Shown: piece by piece, positions 52,221 through 60,379 of the stretch | Numbering within the stretch: the first letter of the stretch is position 1 | How the letters are laid out: each line of letters opens with the position of its first letter | NCBI RefSeq assembly: GCF_014170305.1 | Contig: NZ_LZZT01000037.1 | Coordinates: 1-64,000, forward strand | Length of the DNA stretch: 64,000 nucleotides | From: Achromobacter sp. UMC71 | Lineage (GTDB): Bacteria; Pseudomonadota; Gammaproteobacteria; Burkholderiales; Burkholderiaceae_B | Direction: 5' to 3' | Made by a program: the position numbers and the translations under genes | The notes under the pieces: generated by a model | What the model was told of the DNA's origin: nothing | Seen by the model: only the letters and a program-made list of their open reading frames with translations | The model's database searches: none

Positions 52221-53801
52221 TTGGCATTATCGGAACACGATCAGCACCGCGGCAGCGGCAAGGCGGGGGCACCCGCCCCGACCGAACTGCGCCGCGCCCT
52301 GTCGGCGCGCCATCTGACGATGATCGCGGTGGGCGGGTCCATCGGAACCGGTCTGTTCGTGGCCTCCGGCGCCACCATCGCCCAGGCGGGCCCTGGCGGC
52401 GCGCTACTGGGCTATGTGCTGATCGGCGTGATGGTCTATTTCCTGATGACCAGCCTGGGCGAGCTGGCCGCCAGCATGCCGGTGTCGGGATCGTTCTCGA
52501 CCTACGGCGCGCGCTACGTGGAAGAAGGCTTCGGCTTCGCGCTGGGCTGGAACTATTGGTACAACTGGGCCGTCACCGTGGCGGTGGACCTGGTCGCGGC
52601 GCAGCTGGTCATGGCCTACTGGTTCCCGGACATTCCCGGGGTGTACTGGAGCGCCTTGTTCCTGGCGATCACCTTCGGCCTGAACGCCTTGTCGGCACGC
52701 GGCTTCGGCGAGGCCGAATTCTGGTTCGCGCTGATCAAGGTCGTGGCGGTGCTGGCCTTCGTGGCGATGGGCGTGATGATGCTGCTGGGCATCATTCGCG
52801 GCGGCGAAAGCGGCGGCGTGGCCAACTGGACCGTGGGCGACGCGCCGTTTGCCGGCGGTTTTGCCGCGCTGATCGGCGTGGCGATGGTGGTGGGCTTTTC
52901 GTTCCAGGGCACCGAACTGATCGGCATCGCCGCGGGCGAATCCAAGGACCCCGCCAAGAACCTGCCGCGCGCCGTGCGCCAGGTGTTCTGGCGCATCCTG
53001 CTGTTTTACGTGGCGGCGATCCTGGTGATCGGCCTGCTGATTCCCTATACCGATCCGCACCTGCTGCGCAATGAAGTCACCGACATCAGCGTCAGCCCCT
53101 TTGCCTTGATCTTCGAGCGCGCGGGCCTGTTGGCCGCGGCGTCGATCATGAACGCGGTGGTGCTGACCTCGGTGCTGTCGGCCGGCAATTCGGGCATGTA
53201 CGCCGCCACGCGCATGCTGTACAGCCTGGCACGCGACGGCAAGGCGCCTGCCGTGTTCGGCCGGATTTCGCGCTCGGGCGTGCCGTTGTGGGCCCTGGTG
53301 GCCACCACGGTGGTCGCGGCGCTGTGCTTTTTCACCTTCGTGTTCAGCCCCAAGGCGGTCTATATCTGGCTGCTCAATACGTCGGGCATGACCGGTTTCA
53401 TCGCCTGGCTGGGCATCGCTATCAGCCACTACCGGTTCCGCCGCGGCTACGTCAAGCAAGGCCGCAACCTGGCCGATCTGCCCTATGTGTCGCCGTTCTT
53501 CCCGTTCGGCCCGATCTTCGCTTTCGTGCTGTGCCTGATCATCACGCTGGGCCAGAACTACCAGGCCTTCCTCGAGCAGCGCATCGATTGGGGCGGGGTC
53601 GCCGCCACGTATATCGGCATTCCGCTGTTCCTGTTGATCTGGCTGGGCTATCGGCTGGCCAAGGGCTCGCGCTTCGTGAGCTACAAGGACATGACCTTTC
53701 CGGATGCCCGGGCGCGCAGCGCGTACCTGGATTCGGCATTGCGGGGAGAGCCCGCGGCGGGCATGCCGCCCACGGGCGAAGCCTCTGGCCGCAATGCCTG
53801 A
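52221..53801 (+). CDS. lysP: lysine-specific permease
   Basis: Inner-membrane APC-family transporter of 526 residues with twelve helices, proton-coupled. Long stretches match my memory of E. coli LysP: ARHLTMIAVGGSIGTGLFVA, VEEGFGFALGWNYWYNWAVT, SFQGTELIGIAAGESKDPAK, LLNTSGMTGFIAWLGIAISH. The start is TTG at 52221 with GAAGGA 8 bases upstream; it gives ALSEHDQHRG before the first conserved block, and no ATG fits without losing that block's start. LysP also acts as a lysine sensor with CadC in enterobacteria; no cad gene is near here. Confidence 0.9.
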   Translation: MALSEHDQHRGSGKAGAPAPTELRRALSARHLTMIAVGGSIGTGLFVASGATIAQAGPGGALLGYVLIGVMVYFLMTSLGELAASMPVSGSFSTYGARYVEEGFGFALGWNYWYNWAVTVAVDLVAAQLVMAYWFPDIPGVYWSALFLAITFGLNALSARGFGEAEFWFALIKVVAVLAFVAMGVMMLLGIIRGGESGGVANWTVGDAPFAGGFAALIGVAMVVGFSFQGTELIGIAAGESKDPAKNLPRAVRQVFWRILLFYVAAILVIGLLIPYTDPHLLRNEVTDISVSPFALIFERAGLLAAASIMNAVVLTSVLSAGNSGMYAATRMLYSLARDGKAPAVFGRISRSGVPLWALVATTVVAALCFFTFVFSPKAVYIWLLNTSGMTGFIAWLGIAISHYRFRRGYVKQGRNLADLPYVSPFFPFGPIFAFVLCLIITLGQNYQAFLEQRIDWGGVAATYIGIPLFLLIWLGYRLAKGSRFVSYKDMTFPDARARSAYLDSALRGEPAAGMPPTGEASGRNA

Positions 53802-53804
53802 ATG

Positions 53805-53833
53805 AACGCCGCCCCTTTAAGGGCCGGCGTTTT
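53805..53833 (+). terminator. lysP terminator
   Basis: Stem AACGCCG/CGGCGTT with an inner CCC/GGG pair after one mismatch, then TTTTAGTTT, just after the stop. Confidence 0.8.
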
Positions 53834-53871
53834 AGTTTCGTGACGGGCGCATGACGCGCCCGGTTGTCCGC

Positions 53872-54801
53872 TTATTCGATGTTCTGCGCCTGCTCGCGCA
53901 TCTGCTCGATCAGCAGCTTCAAGTCCATGGCCGCGCGGGTGACTTCCATGCTGCCGGCCTTGGAGCCCAGCGTGTTGGCTTCGCGGTTCATTTCCTGGAA
54001 CAGGAAGTCCAGGCGCTTGCCGGCGCTGCCGGCGTTTTTCTTGCCGCCGGTCTTGCCGCCGCCGTCGGTGAGCAGGTGGCGCAGTTCTTCCAGGTGCGAG
54101 CGCAGGCGCGACAGCTCTTCGGCGACGTCGATGCGCAGCGCGAACAGGTTGGCTTCCTGGGACAGGCGTTCGGACAGCTCGGCGCCGCTGATGTGGGTGA
54201 AGCCGCCGGGGAAGGCCGATTCGACGCTTTCGCGCAGCTTGGAGGCGAGCTTGTCGCGGTGATCGGCCAGCAGCTGGGGCAGATGGTTCTGGACCAGTTC
54301 GACGATGCCCGCGACGCCGTCGGCGCATTCGCGCATCATGCCGGCCAGGCGTTCGCCTTCGCGTTCGCGGCCGTCCTGCAATTGCTTCAGGGCTTCCTGG
54401 GCAGCTTGCAGGCAGGCGGCGCCCCAGACTTGCGGGTCCAGCGCGTCGTTGCTGCGCTGGCCGGGCCAGTTGAACAATTCCACCAGACGCGGTGCGGCGA
54501 TATCGGGCAGGATGCGGCGGGCGGCCTGCAACTGCTCGGCCAGGGTTTCCAGCCAGGCCGGTTCCAGCTTGGACAGGTCGGTGCTGGCATTGCGGGTGTA
54601 CGACACGCGGATTTCGACCTTGCCGCGCGCCAGTTGGGCGGTCAGCAGTTCGCGCAGCGGCGTCTCGACGTGGCGCAGCTCGTCGGGCAGGCGGAAGTAA
54701 AGGTCCAGGAAGCGGCTGTTGACGCTGCGCAGTTCCAGCGCCAGCGTGCCTTGTTCCAGGTCTGCCCGGGCGTTGCCGAAGGCGGTCATGCTGCGGATCA
54801 T
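53872..54801 (-). CDS. yicC: YicC family endoribonuclease-type protein
   Basis: Protein of 309 residues with MIRSMTAFGNARADLEQGTL at the N-terminus, RSVNSRFLDLYFRLPDELR, and a C-terminal DUF1732 block KRLDFLFQEMNREANTLGSK ending EQMREQAQNIE. Recent work on the family links YicC to RNA turnover. It has a short glycine/lysine-rich linker (GGGKTGGKKNAGSAG) inside the C-terminal domain, not usual in enterobacterial members. Divergent from rph, the common arrangement. Confidence 0.92.
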   Translation of the reverse strand: MIRSMTAFGNARADLEQGTLALELRSVNSRFLDLYFRLPDELRHVETPLRELLTAQLARGKVEIRVSYTRNASTDLSKLEPAWLETLAEQLQAARRILPDIAAPRLVELFNWPGQRSNDALDPQVWGAACLQAAQEALKQLQDGREREGERLAGMMRECADGVAGIVELVQNHLPQLLADHRDKLASKLRESVESAFPGGFTHISGAELSERLSQEANLFALRIDVAEELSRLRSHLEELRHLLTDGGGKTGGKKNAGSAGKRLDFLFQEMNREANTLGSKAGSMEVTRAAMDLKLLIEQMREQAQNIE

Positions 54802-55021
54802 GGTGTGGGTTTCCTTTTGCTGTTTTGGGGCCGGGCCGCGCCGGTTCCGCCGGCCCGCTGTGGCGGGGGCGGGTATATGCAGCCCGTACATCGCGGCAGG
54901 ATACTCCAAACGCGGATGACACTGGGCGCGGGCAGGGCGGCAGCGGGCGGCCGCTGCGGGCATCGTTCCCGAGGGCGCTGCCCGTACAATGCCGCCAATC
55001 AAATCTGACTGGAGCTTTCCC

Positions 55022-55759
55022 ATGACCACCGCCAATGCCATCGCCCGCCCGTCGGGCCGCGCCGTCGACGAACTGCGGCCCTTCAGCCTGGAGCGCGGCT
55101 TCACGCGCTATGCCGAGGGCTCGGTGCTGGTCAAGGCCGGCAACACTCATGTGCTGTGCACCGCCAGCGTGCTGGAAAAGGTGCCCCCTTTCCTGAAGGG
55201 CAAGGGCGAGGGCTGGGTGACGGCGGAATACGGCATGCTGCCGCGCGCCACGCACACCCGCAGCGACCGCGAGGCGGCCCGCGGCAAGCAAAGCGGCCGC
55301 ACTCAGGAAATCCAGCGCCTGATCGGGCGCAGCCTGCGCGCGGTGTTCGACATGCGGGCGCTGGGCGAACGCACGCTGCACCTGGACTGCGACGTGTTGC
55401 AGGCCGACGGCGGCACGCGTTGCGCCAGCATCACCGGCGCCTGGGTGGCGGCGGCCGATGCCGTGGCCTTGTTGATGCAGCGCGGCGATCTGGCCGTGAA
55501 CCCGATCCGCGACGCGGTGGCGGCGGTGTCCGTGGGCCTGGTGGATGGCCGCGCGGTGCTGGACCTGGACTACCAGGAAGATTCGGCTTGCGACGCAGAC
55601 GTGAACGTCATCATGACGGGCAGCGGCGCGTTCGTGGAAGTGCAGGGCACCGGCGAGGGCGCGACGTTCACGCGCGCGGAACTGGACGCGATGCTGGCGT
55701 TGGCCGAAGGCGGCATTGCCGGTCTGGTGCGCGAACAACGCGCAGCGCTGGGCGGCTGA
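55022..55759 (+). CDS. rph: ribonuclease PH
   Basis: Phosphorolytic 3'-exoribonuclease of 245 residues for tRNA 3' maturation. Blocks [59 protein letters not shown] and [20 protein letters not shown] are family-defining; the phosphate-site arginines are intact. Start at 55022; the upstream in-frame ATG at 54989 is less likely. In related genomes rdgB and hemW usually follow directly; here they are 6.4 kb away. Confidence 0.95.
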   Translation: MTTANAIARPSGRAVDELRPFSLERGFTRYAEGSVLVKAGNTHVLCTASVLEKVPPFLKGKGEGWVTAEYGMLPRATHTRSDREAARGKQSGRTQEIQRLIGRSLRAVFDMRALGERTLHLDCDVLQADGGTRCASITGAWVAAADAVALLMQRGDLAVNPIRDAVAAVSVGLVDGRAVLDLDYQEDSACDADVNVIMTGSGAFVEVQGTGEGATFTRAELDAMLALAEGGIAGLVREQRAALGG

Positions 55760-55898
55760 TACCGGCAGCGGGATGGCGTCGAAGGGCTGCCATCCCGAGC
55801 CGGTGGTTCCGACGTCCGGCCGTCATGGGCACCCCGGGTAGAACCCGCCGTGCCGGTGCCGGGCCGGGCGCGACGCGCTTGCGGCGGTCGGCCCGCGA

Positions 55899-57269
55899 TT
55901 ACCGCAGCAGCGGTTCGATCCGTTCCGTTTTTTCCAGGTTCCAGATGGCGCTGATCAAGCTTTGCAATTCGGCGTCGGTCGCGGCGTCCGCGTAGCGGCC
56001 CAGGCTGAGCGTCTTGGCTTCGATTTCGGGGCGCGACAGGGTATTACCGGGATCGCCCTTGGGTTCGTCGACCCGGCCGTGCAACTGGCGGCCATCGCGG
56101 GTGTACACCGTGACCTTGCCGATCCAGCGCTGCGGGTAGGCGGCGTCGACTTCGGGGTCGAGCGCCATCGTGACACGGGCGCGGAAGGCGGCGACGGCCG
56201 GATCATCCAGCGCGGCGTCGAAGTCGGGCAGACCGGCGCGGCCCTTGCGGGCGATGAGACCCAGCACCGTACCCATGGAAAACTTGGATTGATGCACCGT
56301 GCGCGGGTCGACCACGGGGCCGAGCACGTCGATGGCGCCCTGGTGCACATGGGCCACGACGCGGTCGATGCCGTCTTCGGTCAGGTTGTGTTCGCGCAGC
56401 ACCTGCTGCAGCGCGTCGGCGGCGGGATGGGTGTGGCGGCAGGACGCGTGGAACTTGAACGAGGTTTCGGCCAAGGCCCAGCGGGCGCCCAGGCGGTCGG
56501 TCAGGCGTGACGGATCGGCGTCGCGGGACATGCCGGCGGCCATGCCCTGCGGGCCTTCCAGGATGTGGCGCGCGCCGGTGAAGCCTTCGCGCGCCAGGTA
56601 GGCGGCGGCGATGCCGTTGGCGGCGGCGCGGGCGGTGTGCAGCTGCTTGGAATCGGCCGCGTCGCGCAGGAATTCCCACAGGCCGGCGGCCTGGGTGCCG
56701 GCCGAGCCCAGGGCGTTCAGCATGGCCTCGGGCGACAGGCCCAGCAGGCGGCCGGTGGTGACGGCGGCGGCCAGGGTGCCAGCGGTGCCGGTGGTGTGGA
56801 AGATCTTGTAGTGCGACCGTCCCAGGAATTCGCCGACGCGGATGCCGACTTCGTACCCGGCCACAGCGGCCACCAGCAGATCGCGGCCCGAACTGCCCAG
56901 CGCCTGGGCGACGGCCAGCGCCGGCGGGAACACCACGGCGGCGGGGTGGAACACCGACCCGTTGTGCACGTCGTCCTGCTCGACCACGTGGGCGGCGGCG
57001 GCGTTGACCATGGCGGCGAACACCGGCGAGGTGCGGCGCCGGTTGATCAGGATTTCGCTGGGGCCGTCGGCCGGCCCCATGGCGGCGGCGTAACGGTCGA
57101 TGGCCAGCACCGGACGGGCAGAGGCGCCGGCCAGGATCGAGGCCAGGCAGTCCAGCAGCAGGTCTTCGGCGCGGCGCAGCACCGGGGCGGGAATGTCTTC
57201 AAAGCGCAGGTTGGCCGCAAAAGCGGCGAGTTCGGCGCTGAGGTGGGGAGTGTCTTTGGCGGCGGTCAT
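55899..57269 (-). CDS. MmgE/PrpD family protein
   Basis: Soluble protein of 456 residues of the 2-methylcitrate dehydratase/cis-aconitate decarboxylase fold. Marks: DCLASILAGAS near residue 50, AAAHVVEQDDVHNGSVFHPA (active-site region), HTTGTAGTLAAAVTTGRLLG, and FKFHASCRHTHPAADAL in the C-terminal half. There are no prpB, prpC or acnD genes near, so the propionate pathway is unlikely. It starts 1 base after the acyl-CoA dehydrogenase stop, so the two are one operon for catabolism of some branched or hydroxylated acid. Confidence 0.88.
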   Translation of the reverse strand: MTAAKDTPHLSAELAAFAANLRFEDIPAPVLRRAEDLLLDCLASILAGASARPVLAIDRYAAAMGPADGPSEILINRRRTSPVFAAMVNAAAAHVVEQDDVHNGSVFHPAAVVFPPALAVAQALGSSGRDLLVAAVAGYEVGIRVGEFLGRSHYKIFHTTGTAGTLAAAVTTGRLLGLSPEAMLNALGSAGTQAAGLWEFLRDAADSKQLHTARAAANGIAAAYLAREGFTGARHILEGPQGMAAGMSRDADPSRLTDRLGARWALAETSFKFHASCRHTHPAADALQQVLREHNLTEDGIDRVVAHVHQGAIDVLGPVVDPRTVHQSKFSMGTVLGLIARKGRAGLPDFDAALDDPAVAAFRARVTMALDPEVDAAYPQRWIGKVTVYTRDGRQLHGRVDEPKGDPGNTLSRPEIEAKTLSLGRYADAATDAELQSLISAIWNLEKTERIEPLLR

Positions 57270-57270
57270 G

Positions 57271-58431
57271 TCAGAAAGAGCGGGGCAGGCCCAGGATGTG
57301 TTCGGCGACGTAGGACAGGATCAGGTTGGTCGAGATCGGCGCGACCTGATACAGGCGGGTTTCGCGGAATTTGCGTTCGACGTCGTATTCGGTGGCAAAA
57401 CCGAAGCCGCCGTGGAATTGCAGGCAGGCGTTGGCGGCTTCCCAGGAGGCATCCGCGGCCAGCAGCTTGGCCATGTTGGCCTGGGCGCCGCAAGGCTCGT
57501 GGGCGTCGAACAGGCGGCAGGCTTCATAGCGCATCAGGCTGGCGGCCTCGACGTTGATGTGGGCCCGCGCGATGGGGAACTGCACGCCCTGGTTCTGGCC
57601 GATGGGACGGCCGAACACCATGCGTTCCTTGGCGTAGGCGGTGACCTTGTCCACGAACCAGTAGCCGTCGCCGATGCATTCGGCGGCGATCAGGGTGCGT
57701 TCGGCGTTCAGGCCGTCCAGGATGTACTTGAAGCCCTTGCCTTCCTCGCCGATCAGGTTGTCGGCGGGGATTTCGAGGTTGTCGAAGAACAGCTCGTTGG
57801 TTTCGTGGTTGACCATGTTGGGGATCGGGCGGATCGACATGCCATGTTTGACGGCTTCGTGCAGGTCGACCAGGAAGATGGACATGCCTTCGGACTTGCG
57901 GGTGACCTGGTCCAGCGGTGTGGTGCGGGCCAGGAGGATCATCAGGTCGGAGTGCTGCACCCGCGAGATCCAGACCTTCTGGCCGTTGATGACGTAGCGG
58001 TCGCCGCGGCGTACGGCGGTGGTCTTGATCTTGGTGGTGTCGGTGCCGGTGGTGGGCTCGGTGACGCCCATGGATTGCAGCCGCAGCTCGCCCGCGGCGA
58101 TGCGCGGCAGGTATTCGCGCTTTTGCGCTTCGGAGCCGTGGCGCAGCAGGGTGCCCATGTTGTACATCTGGCCGTGGCAGGCGCCGGAGTTGCCGCCGCT
58201 GCGGTTGATTTCTTCCATGATGACCGAGGCTTCGGTCAGGCCCAGGCCCGAGCCGCCGTATTCCTGGGGAATCAGCGCCGCCAGCCAACCGGCTTCGGTG
58301 AGTGCGCGGACGAAGGCTTCGGGGTAGCCGCGTTCTTCGTCGACTTTGCGGAAGTATTCAGCGGGAAATTGCGCGCACAGGTCGCGTACGGCTTCGCGGA
58401 TGTCCTGGTAGGCGTGGGAGGCGTCGGGCAT
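57271..58431 (-). CDS. acyl-CoA dehydrogenase
   Basis: FAD-dependent dehydrogenase of 386 residues. N-terminal helical domain, FAD/substrate block SMGVTEPTTGTDTTKIKTTA, GEEGKGFKYILDGLNAERTL, and the C-terminal QFHGGFGFATEYDVERKFRE block. The family's catalytic glutamate should lie after the last of these (YDVERKFRETRLYQVAPIST), but I cannot fix which one. The start at 58431 (MPDASHAYQD) is preferred; a reading from 58491 adds a low-complexity tail. First gene of the two-gene operon with the MmgE/PrpD gene. Acyl chain specificity unknown. Confidence 0.88.
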   Translation of the reverse strand: MPDASHAYQDIREAVRDLCAQFPAEYFRKVDEERGYPEAFVRALTEAGWLAALIPQEYGGSGLGLTEASVIMEEINRSGGNSGACHGQMYNMGTLLRHGSEAQKREYLPRIAAGELRLQSMGVTEPTTGTDTTKIKTTAVRRGDRYVINGQKVWISRVQHSDLMILLARTTPLDQVTRKSEGMSIFLVDLHEAVKHGMSIRPIPNMVNHETNELFFDNLEIPADNLIGEEGKGFKYILDGLNAERTLIAAECIGDGYWFVDKVTAYAKERMVFGRPIGQNQGVQFPIARAHINVEAASLMRYEACRLFDAHEPCGAQANMAKLLAADASWEAANACLQFHGGFGFATEYDVERKFRETRLYQVAPISTNLILSYVAEHILGLPRSF

Positions 58432-58657
58432 GGGGTCGGATGGGGTATCGGTGTCGGTGAATGAATCGGTACAGGATCGAATGTGCCGCAAGAGGCCGCG
58501 CCTGCCAATTCACGATTCATTAATACGGGGTTCCTGTTCGCAAAAGCGCACTTATGTGACGGCCGTTTGTCATGCGGGGACGGGGATGTGTCAAGAAATT
58601 GCCAAACTGCATCTCCATAATCGCCTCGATACGCCTAGGTGGCGATGCAACAGATGG

Positions 58658-60379
58658 ATGGATATGCGGAAAAATCTCAGGGTGACGACGGCGGTTTCGG
58701 CGATTCTGGCGATGTTTGTGGCGCTGTTCGCGCTGGCGGCCGCGGCGGGGATCGCCGTGCTGCGCGATAACCGGGCCGATCTCGAAGCGCTCGGCCGGGG
58801 CAGCATCGAGCGCGCCAGCGACCTGTCGGACATGACCAGCCGCCTGTTCCAGGCGCGCGCGGCGCTGACCGACGCCAAGACCGCGATGGAAGGCGGGCTG
58901 GAAGCGGCCCGCGACCAGTCGCTGAACCAGGCCGACACGCTGCTCAAGCAGGCCGCGGCCAGCCTGGCGCGGCTGCGCGCCAATGCCGACACCAGCGCGC
59001 AGGGCGCGCCGCTGTTCGACCAGGCGTTGGCGGCCAACGCCGCCTTCGCCGACCAGACCCTGGTGCCGATGTTCAAGGCCATCAAGGGCTGGAACGGTAT
59101 CGAGGTCAACCGGCTGGTGGACAAGGTGTTGCCGGTGAGCGGGGCCGCCTACGTGAAGCAGGCGGACGCCTACCAGGCCTACGCCCGGGCGCAAGGGCAG
59201 GCCGCGGTGGCCGACGCCAGCCAGACGATGCAGCGGGTGACGGTGGTGGCGGCGGCCGTGCTGGCCTTCGTGCTGGTGCTGGCGGTGCTGATCCGGCTGG
59301 CGTTCCGCCGCCGTATCCTGCGGCCGCTGAACGAAGCCGGCGCGCACTTTGACCGCATCGCCGACGGCGACCTGACGGGCAATATCGCCATGCATGGCGA
59401 CAACGAGATTGGCGTGCTGTATTCGGCCATGCGTCGCATGCAGACGGGCCTGTCGGCGGCGGTGGCGTCGGTGCGCCACGGCGTCGAGGAAATCCATACC
59501 GGCTCGGGCGAGATCGCCGCGGGCGGGGCCGACATGTCGGACCGCACGGCGCGCCAGGCCGGCTCGCTGCAGGAAGCGGCGGCCAACATGACGCAACTGG
59601 CGCACACAGTGCAGCTGACCGCGGGCAACGCCGACCAGGCCAGCCGCCAGGCCCTCTCCGCGACCCAGTTGGCCCAGCGCGGCGGCGAGGCGGTGCAGGA
59701 AGTGGTGATCAGCATGCAGGGTATCGCCGACAGCGCGCGCCGCATCGGCGAGATCGTGGGCGTGGTGGACAGCATCGCCTTCCAGACCAACATCCTGGCG
59801 CTGAACGCGGCGGTGGAAGCGGCGCGCGCGGGCGAGCAGGGCAAGGGTTTCGCGGTGGTGGCGGGCGAAGTGCGCTCGCTGGCCCAGCGCAGCGCCCAGG
59901 CCGCCAAGGAAATCAAGGGCTTGATCGAGGATTCGGGCTCGCGGGTGCAGGCCGGCGTGCGTCAGGTGAACCTGGCCGGCGACACCATGCGCGAGATGCG
60001 GGCGTCGGTGGACAAGGTGACGCAGATCGTGGCGGAAATCTCCGCCGCCACGGCCGAGCAGGCCGCCGGGATCGCGTCGGTCAATGACGCGGTGGCGGAC
60101 ATCGAGCGTTCGACCCAGGAGAACGCGGCGATGGTGGAGCAGACCGCCGCCGCCGCGGCCGCGCTGGAGCAGCAGGCGCAAGGCCTGCGGCGCGCGGTGT
60201 CGGTATTCCAGATCGCCCAGGCGGCCGAGGCGGCCGCCCGGCAGGCGTCAGGGGGAGAACTGCGGCAGGGCGGCGCCGCGGTAGCGCTCGGTCACCAGCG
60301 ACAGATTCCCATGCTTGACCTTGTGCTTGACATGGGCAGCGGCCGACGCGATGTCCTCCGGGCGGATGCGCTCGCATAA
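58658..60379 (+). CDS. methyl-accepting chemotaxis protein
   Basis: Chemoreceptor of 573 residues: TM1 (about 12-35), a periplasmic helical sensor (about 36-192), TM2 (about 194-216), HAMP (about 217-270) and a signalling domain with the conserved hairpin tip near residue 374 (IAFQTNILALNAAVEAARAG). The tip matches receptors that couple to CheA. It has no C-terminal NWETF-type pentapeptide. The last 43 residues (from about 531) are encoded opposite the convergent gene's 3' end and do not look like receptor sequence. The start is uncertain: ATG at 58658 or 58664, neither with a good ribosome site. Confidence 0.88.
   Translation: MDMRKNLRVTTAVSAILAMFVALFALAAAAGIAVLRDNRADLEALGRGSIERASDLSDMTSRLFQARAALTDAKTAMEGGLEAARDQSLNQADTLLKQAAASLARLRANADTSAQGAPLFDQALAANAAFADQTLVPMFKAIKGWNGIEVNRLVDKVLPVSGAAYVKQADAYQAYARAQGQAAVADASQTMQRVTVVAAAVLAFVLVLAVLIRLAFRRRILRPLNEAGAHFDRIADGDLTGNIAMHGDNEIGVLYSAMRRMQTGLSAAVASVRHGVEEIHTGSGEIAAGGADMSDRTARQAGSLQEAAANMTQLAHTVQLTAGNADQASRQALSATQLAQRGGEAVQEVVISMQGIADSARRIGEIVGVVDSIAFQTNILALNAAVEAARAGEQGKGFAVVAGEVRSLAQRSAQAAKEIKGLIEDSGSRVQAGVRQVNLAGDTMREMRASVDKVTQIVAEISAATAEQAAGIASVNDAVADIERSTQENAAMVEQTAAAAAALEQQAQGLRRAVSVFQIAQAAEAAARQASGGELRQGGAAVALGHQRQIPMLDLVLDMGSGRRDVLRADALA

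Noticed and set aside
58580..58657. FliA-type flagellar promoter upstream of the chemoreceptor
   Set aside because: No TAAA-N15-GCCGATAA-like pair could be found; the nearest sequence misses the -10 core.
58520..60181. 553-codon open frame antisense to the chemoreceptor
   Set aside because: Shadow frame with Arg/His/Gly-rich sequence; the plus strand has all chemoreceptor domains.
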